This document shows positions 6,582 through 13,363 of a stretch of 16,451 nucleotides of DNA, in pieces. The stretch's first letter is position 1. Every line of letters begins with the position of its first letter. The stretch spans positions 1 through 16,451 of the forward strand of contig CABSMC010000060.1 of NCBI GenBank assembly GCA_902478715.1, in the 5' to 3' direction. Origin of the DNA: an uncultured Adlercreutzia sp. (GTDB taxonomy: Bacteria; Actinomycetota; Coriobacteriia; Coriobacteriales; Eggerthellaceae). Under the pieces are notes generated by a model. The model was not told the DNA's origin. It did not search any database and worked only from the letters and a program-made list of their open reading frames with translations. The position numbers and the translations under genes were made by a program.

Positions 6582-7445
6582 ATGATACGGAATGGTTGCA
6601 ACATAGATGGGGCGCGGGCGCCCCAGACCGTGATGCTGACACGGCGGCGTTTCGTAGCCGGTGCGGCGTGCGCAGCGGCGTGCGCCGCGGCTGGGCTGCT
6701 CGTTGGCTGTGGGTCGACATCTGAGTCGGCCAATGTTGCTGCCATCGAGCCCTACGTGAGTCCCTACGACTGGTCCGGCCTCGTGCGCGATGGCGAAAAG
6801 CTGGCGTACTACGAAAACGATGCGCTCTGTTCGCGCTGGGGCATCGACGTGTCGGAGCATCAGGGCGACGACATCGATTGGGCTGCCGTGGCCGACGCCG
6901 GCGTGCAGTTCGCTTTCGCCCGCATCGGCAACCGAGGTGCTACGGAAGGCGCGCTTTCCGCCGACGAGTTCTTCTTCCAGAACGCCATTCGCGCCGGGGA
7001 GGTGGGCATCCAGGTGAGCGCCTATTTCTTCTCCCAGGCGCTGACCGAGGACGAGGCCCGCGAGGAGGCCCAGTTCGCTCTGGACAACCTGCGCGAAACC
7101 GAGGCCGCGGGCGCCACGTTCGCCTACGTCGCCTACGACCACGAGCCCGTGGAGATCGAGGGCGCCCGGGCCAACAATCTTTCGAGCGAGCAGCTGACCG
7201 CCAACGCCCGCGCGTTCTGCGAGGTCATCGCTGCGGCCGGCTACGCGCCCATGCTCTACGGCAACCAGCGCGACCTGCTGCGCCTTGCCTCCGATCTGCG
7301 TGCCGCCTATCCGGTGTGGCTCGCCGAGTACGACGTGGAAGCCCCTACGGCGCCGCTCGACTTCGCCATTTGGCAGTACACCAACGCCGGCAGCGTCCCC
7401 GGCATTCCCACCGATGTCGATTTGAATGTGTGGTTGGAACCCTAG
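6582..7445 (+). CDS. GH25 lysozyme-like lipoprotein with Tat-type signal
   Basis: A 287-aa protein. The N-terminus carries TRRRFV (residues 20-25), a twin-arginine motif, then an alanine/cysteine-rich hydrophobic stretch and lipobox LLVGC with the lipidated cysteine at 43; it should be exported folded and anchored outside the membrane. The glycoside hydrolase 25 domain runs from about 85 to 287. It starts with GIDVSEHQGDDIDW (catalytic-site Asp at 89) and has YDHE with D186/E188 as the D-x-E acid pair, then PVWLAEYD and the closing FAIWQYTN..VPGI..DVDLN, the classic GH25 end. GH25 enzymes cut the MurNAc-GlcNAc bond of peptidoglycan. A roughly 35-residue linker separates the anchor from the domain. 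ATG 6582 was preferred over 6576 because of its spacing to the -10 box. Confidence 0.9.
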   Translation: MIRNGCNIDGARAPQTVMLTRRRFVAGAACAAACAAAGLLVGCGSTSESANVAAIEPYVSPYDWSGLVRDGEKLAYYENDALCSRWGIDVSEHQGDDIDWAAVADAGVQFAFARIGNRGATEGALSADEFFFQNAIRAGEVGIQVSAYFFSQALTEDEAREEAQFALDNLRETEAAGATFAYVAYDHEPVEIEGARANNLSSEQLTANARAFCEVIAAAGYAPMLYGNQRDLLRLASDLRAAYPVWLAEYDVEAPTAPLDFAIWQYTNAGSVPGIPTDVDLNVWLEP

Positions 7446-7471
7446 CGGATGGCCTTTTCCTATCCCTCCCC

Positions 7472-7477
7472 TATAAT
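7472..7477 (+). promoter_or_regulatory. -10 box (TATAAT) of the ndpA-like gene
   Basis: A perfect TATAAT lies in the 184-bp gap before the nucleoid-protein gene; no strong -35 is seen about 17 bp upstream. Transcription would start near 7484 and give a leader of about 146 nt. Confidence 0.6.
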
Positions 7478-7491
7478 AGGCTGCGCAATCT

Positions 7492-7606
7492 GATCGGTCC
7501 CGACCGATCTTTCGTCATTTTGAAGCCATTTCAAACAGGGTGTTTGATCTGGGAAAACTTGAGTTTTACCTGGTCAGAGCGTGACTTGAAAACGACGAAA
7601 GATCGG
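7492..7606 (+). ncRNA. Highly structured 5' leader of the ndpA-like gene (candidate cis-regulatory RNA)
   Basis: Arm 7504-7525 pairs with 7585-7606 over 22 positions with 2 mismatches (P1). Inside lie CAAACA-GGG-TGTTTG (7532-7546, P2) and a hairpin at 7551-7570 with GG/CC and AAAAC/GTTTT stems around a TTGA loop (P3), so the whole can fold as a three-way junction. In addition GATCGGTC (7492-7499) pairs perfectly with GACCGATC (7502-7509, P0). P0 and the base of P1 compete for the same CCGATC at 7504-7509, so two mutually exclusive folds are possible. The ribosome site GAAGGAG (7619-7625) follows 13 nt later. It matches no riboswitch class I can recall. A small element with terminal inverted repeats is the alternative. 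Confidence 0.5.
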
Positions 7607-7629
7607 CGTTATCCACGAGAAGGAGTCCC

Positions 7630-8691
7630 GTGAACATCAACAATGCCATTCTGCACGTGTTCGATTTCGTGTCCTGTGTGAACGTGTTCGCGCAGGTGCC
7701 CATGGATTTCTCGAACAAGGCCGCCAAGCGCTACGTCACGTCCCAGGCCAAGCGCGCGTTGGGCAACCTCGATAGCAAGCGCGGCACGTTCGCAGAAAAC
7801 AGCCTGTTCGCTGAAGAGCTCCGCTCCTATTTCCGCGGCGAGCGTGATTTCGTGGGGCTGTCCCAGCAGATCGGCGAGTTCGTTGTCGGCGAGCTGTCGC
7901 GCATGGAAAAGACGCCCTCGACCGACCTGCTCGTCGTCGATTTCGAAGGCGACGCCGATCAGACGGTGCGCGAGATGACCGACGAGGAGGCCGAGGCCGC
8001 TTACAAGGCCCGCGGCCCGCGCTACTTCGCCATCATCCTGCTGGAAAGCCGTCAGGCCTACATGCACGAAGTGGGCAGCAACGATTTCGGCGACACCGCC
8101 ACCACCATCGCACGGCACCACGCCATTCTGCCGAACCCGTCGCAGAAGGTGGCGTCGTTCGCGCTCATCTCCGCCGATGACATGGCCGTGTGGTTCGTGG
8201 ACAAGGAGCGCGAAATCGCTGGTGAGAAGCGTTGGATCATCCCCGACGGCCTTTTGCAGTGCTCCATGGAAGCTTCCAGCCGCGAAGTGCTGGAAGCGGT
8301 GACCACGGTGGTGGAAGAGGTCGCCGAGGAGTTCGGCGCCAACACGGCGGTGGCGCTTTCGCGGGCAAAGGCCTACGTGGCCGAGAATGCCGAGGAGTCC
8401 GACGAGGTGGATGCCCGCGAGCTGGGCCGCGAGGTGTTCGCCGACCAGCCGCGCGTCGCCGAGCGCTTCGATCGCGCCGTGGAAGAGGGCGCCCTGCCCG
8501 AGCGCGTCGTGGTGGAGAAGGCCGTGGCCAAGCGGGTCACCAAGAGCCACAAGATTCGCACCGATACGGGCATCGAGCTCACCTTCCCGGCTGAATACGG
8601 CGAGAACTCCGACTTCATCGAGTTCTTCAGCACCCCGGACGGCCGCATCGAAATCGCCCTGAAGAACATCGGCGCCATTGAGAATCGGTAG
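7630..8691 (+). CDS. NdpA/YejK-type nucleoid-associated protein
   Basis: A 353-aa cytoplasmic protein of the NA37/NdpA family. Typical features are the N-terminal INNAILHVFDF (residues 3-13), ARHHAILPNPSQKVASFALI in the middle and the C-terminal signature TDTGIELTFPAEYGENSDF..(3)..FSTPDGRIEIALKNIGAIENR. Family members bind DNA and associate with the nucleoid; in some genomes they sit in mobile or defence-linked loci, but the precise role in Gram-positive bacteria is not settled. It starts at GTG 7630 with a strong GAAGGAG site 5-11 bp upstream. The gene has its own TATAAT promoter and a structured leader that probably controls expression. Confidence 0.85.
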   Translation: MNINNAILHVFDFVSCVNVFAQVPMDFSNKAAKRYVTSQAKRALGNLDSKRGTFAENSLFAEELRSYFRGERDFVGLSQQIGEFVVGELSRMEKTPSTDLLVVDFEGDADQTVREMTDEEAEAAYKARGPRYFAIILLESRQAYMHEVGSNDFGDTATTIARHHAILPNPSQKVASFALISADDMAVWFVDKEREIAGEKRWIIPDGLLQCSMEASSREVLEAVTTVVEEVAEEFGANTAVALSRAKAYVAENAEESDEVDARELGREVFADQPRVAERFDRAVEEGALPERVVVEKAVAKRVTKSHKIRTDTGIELTFPAEYGENSDFIEFFSTPDGRIEIALKNIGAIENR

Positions 8692-8804
8692 GGTGTCTAT
8701 TGAAAAAAACGAGGGCCGGGTGCCCGCAAGAGGACTAGAATGGGGGGCGATTGAGTGAACGCCCCTTGCCGACCCGTGGGCCGGCCGATTTCGAAGGGAA
8801 TCCC

Positions 8805-9662
8805 ATGACGAACCTCTACGAACGCGAAGACGCCTACATTCCCCGCGTGGCTGCCATCCACGACTTGTGCGGCTACGGCAAGTGCTCGCTCGGCGTGGCC
8901 ATCCCGGTGCTGTCCGCTGCCGGTTGCGACGTGTGCCCGGTGCCCACGGGCTTGTTCTCGAGTCACACCGCCTTCCCCGGTTGGTACATGCACGACACTA
9001 CCGACATCTTGGGCGACTACCTGGCTGCCTGGACGGGCATTGGCGTGGAACTGGACGCGGTGTATTCCGGCTTCCTCGGCGCCCCCGAGCAGGTAGATAT
9101 CATCAAACAGGTGTGGGAGACCTACCCGAAAGCTCTGCGCGTGGTCGACCCGGTTATGGCCGATCACGGCAAGGTGTATCCCACTTACACGCCGGAGCTC
9201 GTGGAAGCCATGGGCACGCTGGCCAACGGCGCCGACATCCTCACGCCGAACCTCACCGAGGCGGCCATCATCTTGGGCCGCGAGTGGCAGGGTGCCGACG
9301 TGGACGAGGCCACGGTGCGCGAGATGATTTTGGAGCTGCGCGAGCGCGGCGCGAAGAATGTGGTGCTGAAGGGCATCGAGCACGGCGACGGCCTCATCCA
9401 CAACTACGTGTGGGGCGATGCCGTCGACTTCACGGAAACCACCAACGCCAAGCTGCCCTACATGCTGCACGGCACCGGCGACGTGTTCGCGAGCACCCTG
9501 CTCGCCGCAGTGATGGCCGGACGCGACTTGGCCGAGGCCACGGCCTTCGCCGCCGACTTCACGGCCGACGCCATGCTCATCTCCGCCAAACAGCCCAACT
9601 TCGAAGACCGCGGCGTCTCCTTCGAGCCTTTGCTCGGAAAGGTGACGGCGCTTCTGGGGTAG
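8805..9662 (+). CDS. pdxY: Pyridoxal/pyridoxamine kinase
   Basis: A 285-aa ribokinase-fold enzyme that phosphorylates pyridoxal/pyridoxamine with ATP in vitamin B6 salvage. Motifs are IHDLCGYGKCSLGVAIPVLS (residues 18-37), the substrate-side PTGLFSSHTAFPG (47-59), DPVMADHGKVY (115-125), TPNLTEA (147-153) and the anion-hole/catalytic LHGTGDVFAS with GTGD at 223-226. The ATG at 8805 is preceded by GAAGGGAAT, while an upstream in-frame TTG at 8751 would add 18 unconserved residues. TAGAAT at 8736-8741 may be a -10 box. The last 9 codons are repeated with one silent change at 16205-16231. The exact paralogue name (pdxY or pdxK) is by similarity. Confidence 0.85.
   Translation: MTNLYEREDAYIPRVAAIHDLCGYGKCSLGVAIPVLSAAGCDVCPVPTGLFSSHTAFPGWYMHDTTDILGDYLAAWTGIGVELDAVYSGFLGAPEQVDIIKQVWETYPKALRVVDPVMADHGKVYPTYTPELVEAMGTLANGADILTPNLTEAAIILGREWQGADVDEATVREMILELRERGAKNVVLKGIEHGDGLIHNYVWGDAVDFTETTNAKLPYMLHGTGDVFASTLLAAVMAGRDLAEATAFAADFTADAMLISAKQPNFEDRGVSFEPLLGKVTALLG
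9635..9661 (+). repeat. pdxY 3'-end direct repeat, copy 1
   Basis: These 27 bp match 16205-16231 at 26 positions in the same orientation. The one difference (9647 G, 16217 C) is synonymous in the pdxY frame, and the next base changes TAG to TAA, also a stop. The other copy is not attached to a kinase gene. Confidence 0.7.
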
Positions 9663-9709
9663 AGGTTCGTGCTTTCGCGCGGCTCGCATGGGGAAGAGTG
9701 CGGGCCGCG

Positions 9710-9725
9710 TTGCGCTAGAGCGCAA
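9710..9725. other. Palindrome between convergent genes
   Basis: TTGCGCT (9710-9716) and AGCGCAA (9719-9725) form a perfect 7-bp inverted repeat with a 2-bp centre, between the pdxY end and the end of the opposing HxlR gene. A T-run is missing, so it is at best a weak bidirectional terminator; it also resembles the TTGCG-type motifs upstream of the cytochrome gene. The rest of 9663-9827 shows no gene. Confidence 0.35.
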
Positions 9726-9827
9726 GCTGCGCTGCAGGGCGGCGCATCTCCTGCGAGGAACCTGCGCTTTAGCGAAATAATGTCATGGGAGACTGCTGCA
9801 TCGTCCATTCGGTGAGCCACTTGTGGG

Positions 9828-10367
9828 CTAGTTTTGCATGAGGGCCTCAGCGGCGGCAATGAAAGCCGCTTCGTCTACGTGCGCCCGATACGGGCTGTCA
9901 ATCTCAACTGTCCATGCGGTATCCGTCGGAACAATGTGGGCTACCTCTTTGCCCTCTTCGTTTAAAGCAACGCAGGCATTGTCCCTGCGACGCACGATGA
10001 GCACCTCGCCGGTGCTGCAGCGCAGAGAGCGTCGGTGCTCGCGCAGCTGGGCGTACTGAGATCCCCATTCCACCATCGATAACAGTACGGGCCTCAGGCT
10101 TTGGCCCAGATCAGTCAAAGTGTACTCCACGCGCGGAGGCACCTCGGCGAAGGTTTCGCGGGTAAGTAGTCCGTTTTCCTCCATGGTTCGCAAGTTCTGC
10201 GTGAGCACCTTGGTCGACACGCCGCCAAGGGCCTTGCGAATCTGCCCGAAACGTCGCGTTCCGTAGATAAGCTCGCGCAGAATAAGCACCACCCAGCGGC
10301 TACTGATGAGCGAAAGAGTGACTTCAACAGGGCAACGGGGAAGAGAATAGGTGGAAGATGCTGTCAT
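9828..10367 (-). CDS. HxlR-family winged-helix regulator with C-terminal extension
   Basis: A 179-aa protein. Residues 9-105 are a HxlR domain: CPVEVTLSLISSRWVVLILREL with the conserved Cys12, RFGQIRKALGGVSTKVLTQNLRTMEENGLL as the helix-turn-helix and wing, and VEYTLTDLGQSLRPVL. HxlR proteins are usually about 110-125 residues and often sense thiol-reactive compounds or aldehydes through the N-terminal cysteine. Here a further 70 residues with a β-rich pattern (EVLIVRRRDNACVALNEEG..VAHIVP) follow, perhaps a sensing or dimer domain. The gene is divergent from the PNPOx-like flavoprotein gene and probably controls it and itself through the inverted repeat at 10400-10457. The ATG follows AAGGAG on the minus strand. 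Confidence 0.85.
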   Translation of the reverse strand: MTASSTYSLPRCPVEVTLSLISSRWVVLILRELIYGTRRFGQIRKALGGVSTKVLTQNLRTMEENGLLTRETFAEVPPRVEYTLTDLGQSLRPVLLSMVEWGSQYAQLREHRRSLRCSTGEVLIVRRRDNACVALNEEGKEVAHIVPTDTAWTVEIDSPYRAHVDEAAFIAAAEALMQN

Positions 10368-10382
10368 TTACCACTCCTTACC

Positions 10383-10457
10383 TTTATAGATTCGAAATGA
10401 AACTATATAACAAAAATGTTCCTACTTTCCATTAGCACTTAGTTCATTATATAGTTT
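10383..10457. promoter_or_regulatory. Divergent promoters with an 11-bp inverted operator
   Basis: AAACTATATAA (10400-10410) and its perfect complement TTATATAGTTT (10447-10457) flank the middle of an AT-rich 127-bp gap. On the plus strand TTTCCA (10426-10431) and TATATA (10448-10453), spacer 16, could serve the PNPOx gene, with its -10 inside the right arm. On the minus strand TATAAA (10388-10383) could serve the regulator, with TTGTTA (10413-10408) overlapping the left arm but at a long 19-bp spacing. Binding of the HxlR protein to both arms would shut both promoters. Confidence 0.55.
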
Positions 10458-10494
10458 TCTCGGCAGATCGCAACCGAGAGAAAGAGAGCGAGCC

Positions 10495-10896
10495 ATGCAA
10501 GAAATCGTTGAGTTCCTTATCGCAAACCCCGTCCAGTATCTGGCTACGGTCGGCTCTGACGGAAAGGCGAAGTGCCGCCCTTTCATGTTCCTGATGGAGC
10601 ATGAAGGAAAGCTGTGGTTCGGTACCAACAATCAGAAGACTGTGTTTGCCGAGATGCAGGAGAATCCGTACATTGAAGTGTGCACGTCTACTCCCGATTT
10701 TCAGTGGATCCGCCTGGGAGGGAAAGCGGTGTTCGAGGACAACCGTACTGTGAAGGAAGCCTGCATGAATATTCCTCTGCTGAAAGATCAATACCAGACG
10801 GCGGATAACCCCATTTTCGAAGTGTTCTACCTGACCGACGGTGAGGCGACCCTTGCCGACATGACGGGCAATGCGCCTACGGTGGTAAAGCTGTAG
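10495..10896 (+). CDS. Pyridoxamine 5'-phosphate oxidase-like FMN-binding protein
   Basis: A 133-aa split-barrel flavoprotein. The segment QYLATVGSDGKAKCRPFMFL (residues 14-33) is the typical start of the small PNPOx-like family, followed by GKLWFGTNNQKTVFAEMQENPYIEVC (38-63) and a C-terminal strand pair. Small members bind FMN or F420 and reduce quinones, nitro compounds or aldehydes; the substrate here is unknown. It is divergent from a HxlR repressor, a very common pairing in which the repressor senses the electrophile that the flavoenzyme removes. A purine-rich GAAAGAGAG precedes the ATG. Confidence 0.85.
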   Translation: MQEIVEFLIANPVQYLATVGSDGKAKCRPFMFLMEHEGKLWFGTNNQKTVFAEMQENPYIEVCTSTPDFQWIRLGGKAVFEDNRTVKEACMNIPLLKDQYQTADNPIFEVFYLTDGEATLADMTGNAPTVVKL

Positions 10897-10918
10897 GCTG
10901 CTTTACCGAGAGAAGGTG

Positions 10919-10964
10919 TCGGACTGGCTTTCGCTCAGCTCCCCCCCCGCGAAAGTCAGTCCGA
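10919..10964 (+). other. Long hairpin with a C8 loop
   Basis: TCGGACTGGCTTTCGC (10919-10934) pairs with GCGAAAGTCAGTCCGA (10949-10964) over 16 bp with only one G-U wobble. The 14-nt loop ends in eight C residues (10941-10948). No T-run follows, so it is not a standard intrinsic terminator. It lies 22 bp after the PNPOx-like stop. Confidence 0.55.
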
Positions 10965-10985
10965 TGCATGGACAAATGTATGAGA

Positions 10986-11007
10986 AGCCGGCGCTGTTGA
11001 AGGCGCC
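10986..11007 (+). other. Hairpin just upstream of the flavin reductase start
   Basis: CCGGCGC (10986-10992) pairs with GCGCCGG (11001-11007) around an 8-nt loop and can extend by a G-U and an A-U pair. It ends about 8 nt before the AAGGAAG ribosome site, so it could affect translation of the next gene. Confidence 0.4.
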
Positions 11008-11030
11008 GGTTCGTGTAAGGAAGTATCTCT

Positions 11031-11588
11031 ATGGATGTCACTACTTTTGCCGTGAATCAGTTCATCCCTCATCCCATGATGCTCTTTGCAGCGAGCACCT
11101 ATAGCGAGAACGGGTCGCCTCACCTTGCTCTTGTCAGCTGGATGAACTTCTATTGGGACGACGGACTCGGGATTACGCTGTGCATGGATGGCGACAAGGC
11201 GGTAAAACGCAACTTCGAGCGCGAAGGCGTGATGGTTCTCAATGCGCTGTCTCGCGATATGCTCGATGCGGTAGAAGCTCTTGGTCGCGCTTCGGGAAGG
11301 GAGAAAGACGAGGTCGTCGCTCGCTTTGCCTTAGAACCCGCCAAGCACGCGCATGCTCCTCAACTGCGTGAGAGCCCCCTGCGCTACGAGATCAGCTTGC
11401 GGAAGAGCCTCTCCTTTGAGGGCAGCAACCTCTACTTATGCGCTATAGATAGCGTTTCGGCGGCCGATGCCGCTATGCAGGACGGCAATGACGCCTCGTA
11501 TGACATTGTTGCTGCAAATCCACTCTTAGCGTCCCAAAAGAACTACTGCTGCTTGAGTGCGCAAGAGATCCTCGGCACATGGTGCTAG
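11031..11588 (+). CDS. Flavin reductase-like (FMN-binding split barrel) protein
   Basis: A 185-aa protein. The opening FIPHPMMLFAASTYSENGSPHLALVSWMNFYW and the stretch GITLCMDGDKAVKRNFEREGVMVLNAL match the flavin reductase-like domain, where FMN sits in a split-barrel dimer. The later IDSVSAADA region is where these proteins place their closing strands; the C-terminus ILGTWC ends in cysteine. Likely roles are NAD(P)H:flavin oxidoreductase or an FMN-dependent electron carrier; the partner is unknown. The start follows TAAGGAAG. It lies 134 bp after the PNPOx-like gene on the same strand, with two hairpins between them, and may share its HxlR-controlled transcript. Confidence 0.8.
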   Translation: MDVTTFAVNQFIPHPMMLFAASTYSENGSPHLALVSWMNFYWDDGLGITLCMDGDKAVKRNFEREGVMVLNALSRDMLDAVEALGRASGREKDEVVARFALEPAKHAHAPQLRESPLRYEISLRKSLSFEGSNLYLCAIDSVSAADAAMQDGNDASYDIVAANPLLASQKNYCCLSAQEILGTWC

Positions 11589-11594
11589 GAGCGG

Positions 11595-11703
11595 CCCATT
11601 TGCAACGGCTTTGCTGGCCTCTCGCCACGAGACCGGGCCTTGCCGCTGGCTTTTGCCGATGCTGTTGATCCTGGCCGCCATCGCCAATTTCACCCTCTGG
11701 CTT
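11595..11703 (+). other. Gap with a possible remnant of a membrane-protein C-terminus
   Basis: The gap 11589-11839 has no intact gene. In frame 1 it reads GPCRWLLPMLLILAAIANF and then TLWL before a TAG at 11701-11703, a membrane-helix-like end with no start codon or upstream homology that I recognise. It may be a decayed gene tail or chance. The rest holds the probable promoter of the kinase gene (TACAAT, 11801-11806). Confidence 0.2.
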
Positions 11704-11839
11704 TAGCAAAAGAGCTCGTGCCGCTCTGCATTTCAACGCTCATGCTCGATTATTGCGATTTTGCAACAGTTGCCAGGGCGCAGCGTAAGGAGCGAATCGC
11801 TACAATAGAACGGTCGTCAGTCCATGAGAAGGGGTTAGA

Positions 11840-13363
11840 TTGGAGCGACGCCGTCTTGCGAAAAAGTTCTTTCTGCTTGCCGGTGTGGTAAGCGTACTTG
11901 TATTGTGCGTGTACCTCGCCTGGTCTTACCATGCCCAAAGCATCGAGAACGAGCGGCGCGCCCTCGCTGAAGCCCGCGTGCTATCGGCGGAGATTGGGGC
12001 TGCTTGGGACTATATCGACGCCGTCCAGCCGCAGATCAATCGTGCAACGGGCGAAACCTCGGGGGTCTATTGCGCGGTGGCGGCCAAAGACATCGCCAAG
12101 CGTTTCTCTGCCGGATCTGCCTACTCAATTCGCTATATTCGCGAAAATCCCCGCAACACCGAAGATGCCCCCGATGGTTTCGAGCGCAAGGCGCTTGCCG
12201 CCTTCGAGGAGAGTACTGTCGAAGAGTACTACGGGTTCGAGCATCAAGGAGACAGCTCGGTCTTCCGCTATGTGGGTCTGCTCGAAGTAGATGAGGGGTG
12301 TCTGCCGTGTCATGGCGATCCAGCGGGGGAGGAGGACATTACCGGTTATGCGAAAGAGGGCATGGCCGAGGGCGATGTAGCCGGTGCGGTATCTATTGTC
12401 ATGCCCATGGACTCCATAATTGCCGATGCGAAGGCCGACCTAGCTGGCACGGTGGTGTTTTTCTGCGTACTCATGGGGTCGGTCACGTTGATTCTTGCTT
12501 TGGGCCTGCGTACCTGGATTACCGCCCCCATTGTTGATGAGAACAAGAAGTTGCGTCATGAAGCCGAGGATCAATCGAACTTCCTTACCATTATTACCCA
12601 TGAGCTGAAAACGCCGTTGTCGTCCATTCTCGCTTTCACGGAGCTGTGGAAAGAGCGCGTGCCCGACGACTCGGCGGATAGTCGTACGTTGGTGAACGAG
12701 GTGGAAACGAACGCTCGCGTGCTGCTGGCGATGATCAACAACGTGCTTGATGCGGCCAAGCTGGAAGCGGGCACGCTCAGCCTCGCCCAAGACGAGTTCG
12801 ATGTGTACGACTTGGCCAGCCAAGTGAAGGCCACCATGGGGCCGCTGGCCAAGAAGAAGGGCGTATCGCTTAGGGTGGTGGTGTGCCCCGATACGCCGCT
12901 GCTTTTGGGCGACGAGGAAGTGCTGCGCCGCATTGTGGTGAATTTGGTGAACAACGCGTTGCGGTTCACCGGTTCGGGAGGTTGGGTTGAGCTGCAGCTC
13001 GCCTACAAGGAGGGGCTCTTTATCATCCGGGTACGCGACAACGGCTGCGGCATCCCTGCCGAGCAACTCGATCGCGTCTTCGACCGTTTCGTGAGCGCTC
13101 CCCACTCGGAGACGACGAGCGAAGGGGGCACGGGCCTCGGCCTTTCTATCGTCCGAAACTTCTCTGCCATGATGGGTGGCGATGTCTCGGTGAAAAGCGT
13201 GGAAGGGGAAGGCAGCTGCTTTACCGTCGAATTGCCTCTGCCGGCTATTCCCGATGAAATTGAAGAAAATGAAGATGTCCGCGATATGAGGATCTCCCTG
13301 ACTGGCGGGTCTTCAGCCGATCGGCCGTATTCCTGTGAAGGAGGAGACCATGAGCCATCGTGA
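11840..13363 (+). CDS. Sensor histidine kinase with a c-type heme (DUF3365/Tll0287-like) sensor domain
   Basis: A 507-aa membrane kinase. TM1 is at about residues 10-29, an extracytoplasmic domain at 31-200 and TM2 at about 202-223. The sensor domain has ALAEARVLSAEIGAAWDYID and ESTVEEYYGFEHQGDSSVFRYVGLLEVDEGCLPCHGDP; CLPCH at 154-158 is a CxxCH c-type heme site, as in DUF3365/Tll0287-like sensors. There is no clear HAMP domain, only a short linker. The H-box FLTIITHELKTPLSSIL has the phosphorylated His at 254; the ATPase domain has NLVNNALRF (368-376), DNGCGIP (400-406) and GGTGLGLSI (429-437). The start is TTG 11840 after GAGAAGGGG; a nearby ATG at 11824 runs into a stop at once. Its end overlaps the response regulator start by 14 bp. 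It probably reads redox state, or a gas bound at the heme. Confidence 0.88.
   Translation: MERRRLAKKFFLLAGVVSVLVLCVYLAWSYHAQSIENERRALAEARVLSAEIGAAWDYIDAVQPQINRATGETSGVYCAVAAKDIAKRFSAGSAYSIRYIRENPRNTEDAPDGFERKALAAFEESTVEEYYGFEHQGDSSVFRYVGLLEVDEGCLPCHGDPAGEEDITGYAKEGMAEGDVAGAVSIVMPMDSIIADAKADLAGTVVFFCVLMGSVTLILALGLRTWITAPIVDENKKLRHEAEDQSNFLTIITHELKTPLSSILAFTELWKERVPDDSADSRTLVNEVETNARVLLAMINNVLDAAKLEAGTLSLAQDEFDVYDLASQVKATMGPLAKKKGVSLRVVVCPDTPLLLGDEEVLRRIVVNLVNNALRFTGSGGWVELQLAYKEGLFIIRVRDNGCGIPAEQLDRVFDRFVSAPHSETTSEGGTGLGLSIVRNFSAMMGGDVSVKSVEGEGSCFTVELPLPAIPDEIEENEDVRDMRISLTGGSSADRPYSCEGGDHEPS

Noticed and set aside
4687..6720. 677-aa minus-strand open frame
   Set aside because: It is the antisense shadow of the DUF853 ATPase gene; low-complexity composition and no family features.
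7609..8550. 313-aa minus-strand open frame
   Set aside because: Shadow of the NdpA-type gene; no ribosome site or recognisable motif.
8700..8727. Minus-strand terminator after the ndpA-like gene
   Set aside because: A run of seven A residues and a GGGC/GCCC pair exist, but the stem is only 4-5 bp and no minus-strand gene needs it.
8697..9725. 342-aa minus-strand open frame
   Set aside because: Shadow of the pyridoxal kinase gene.
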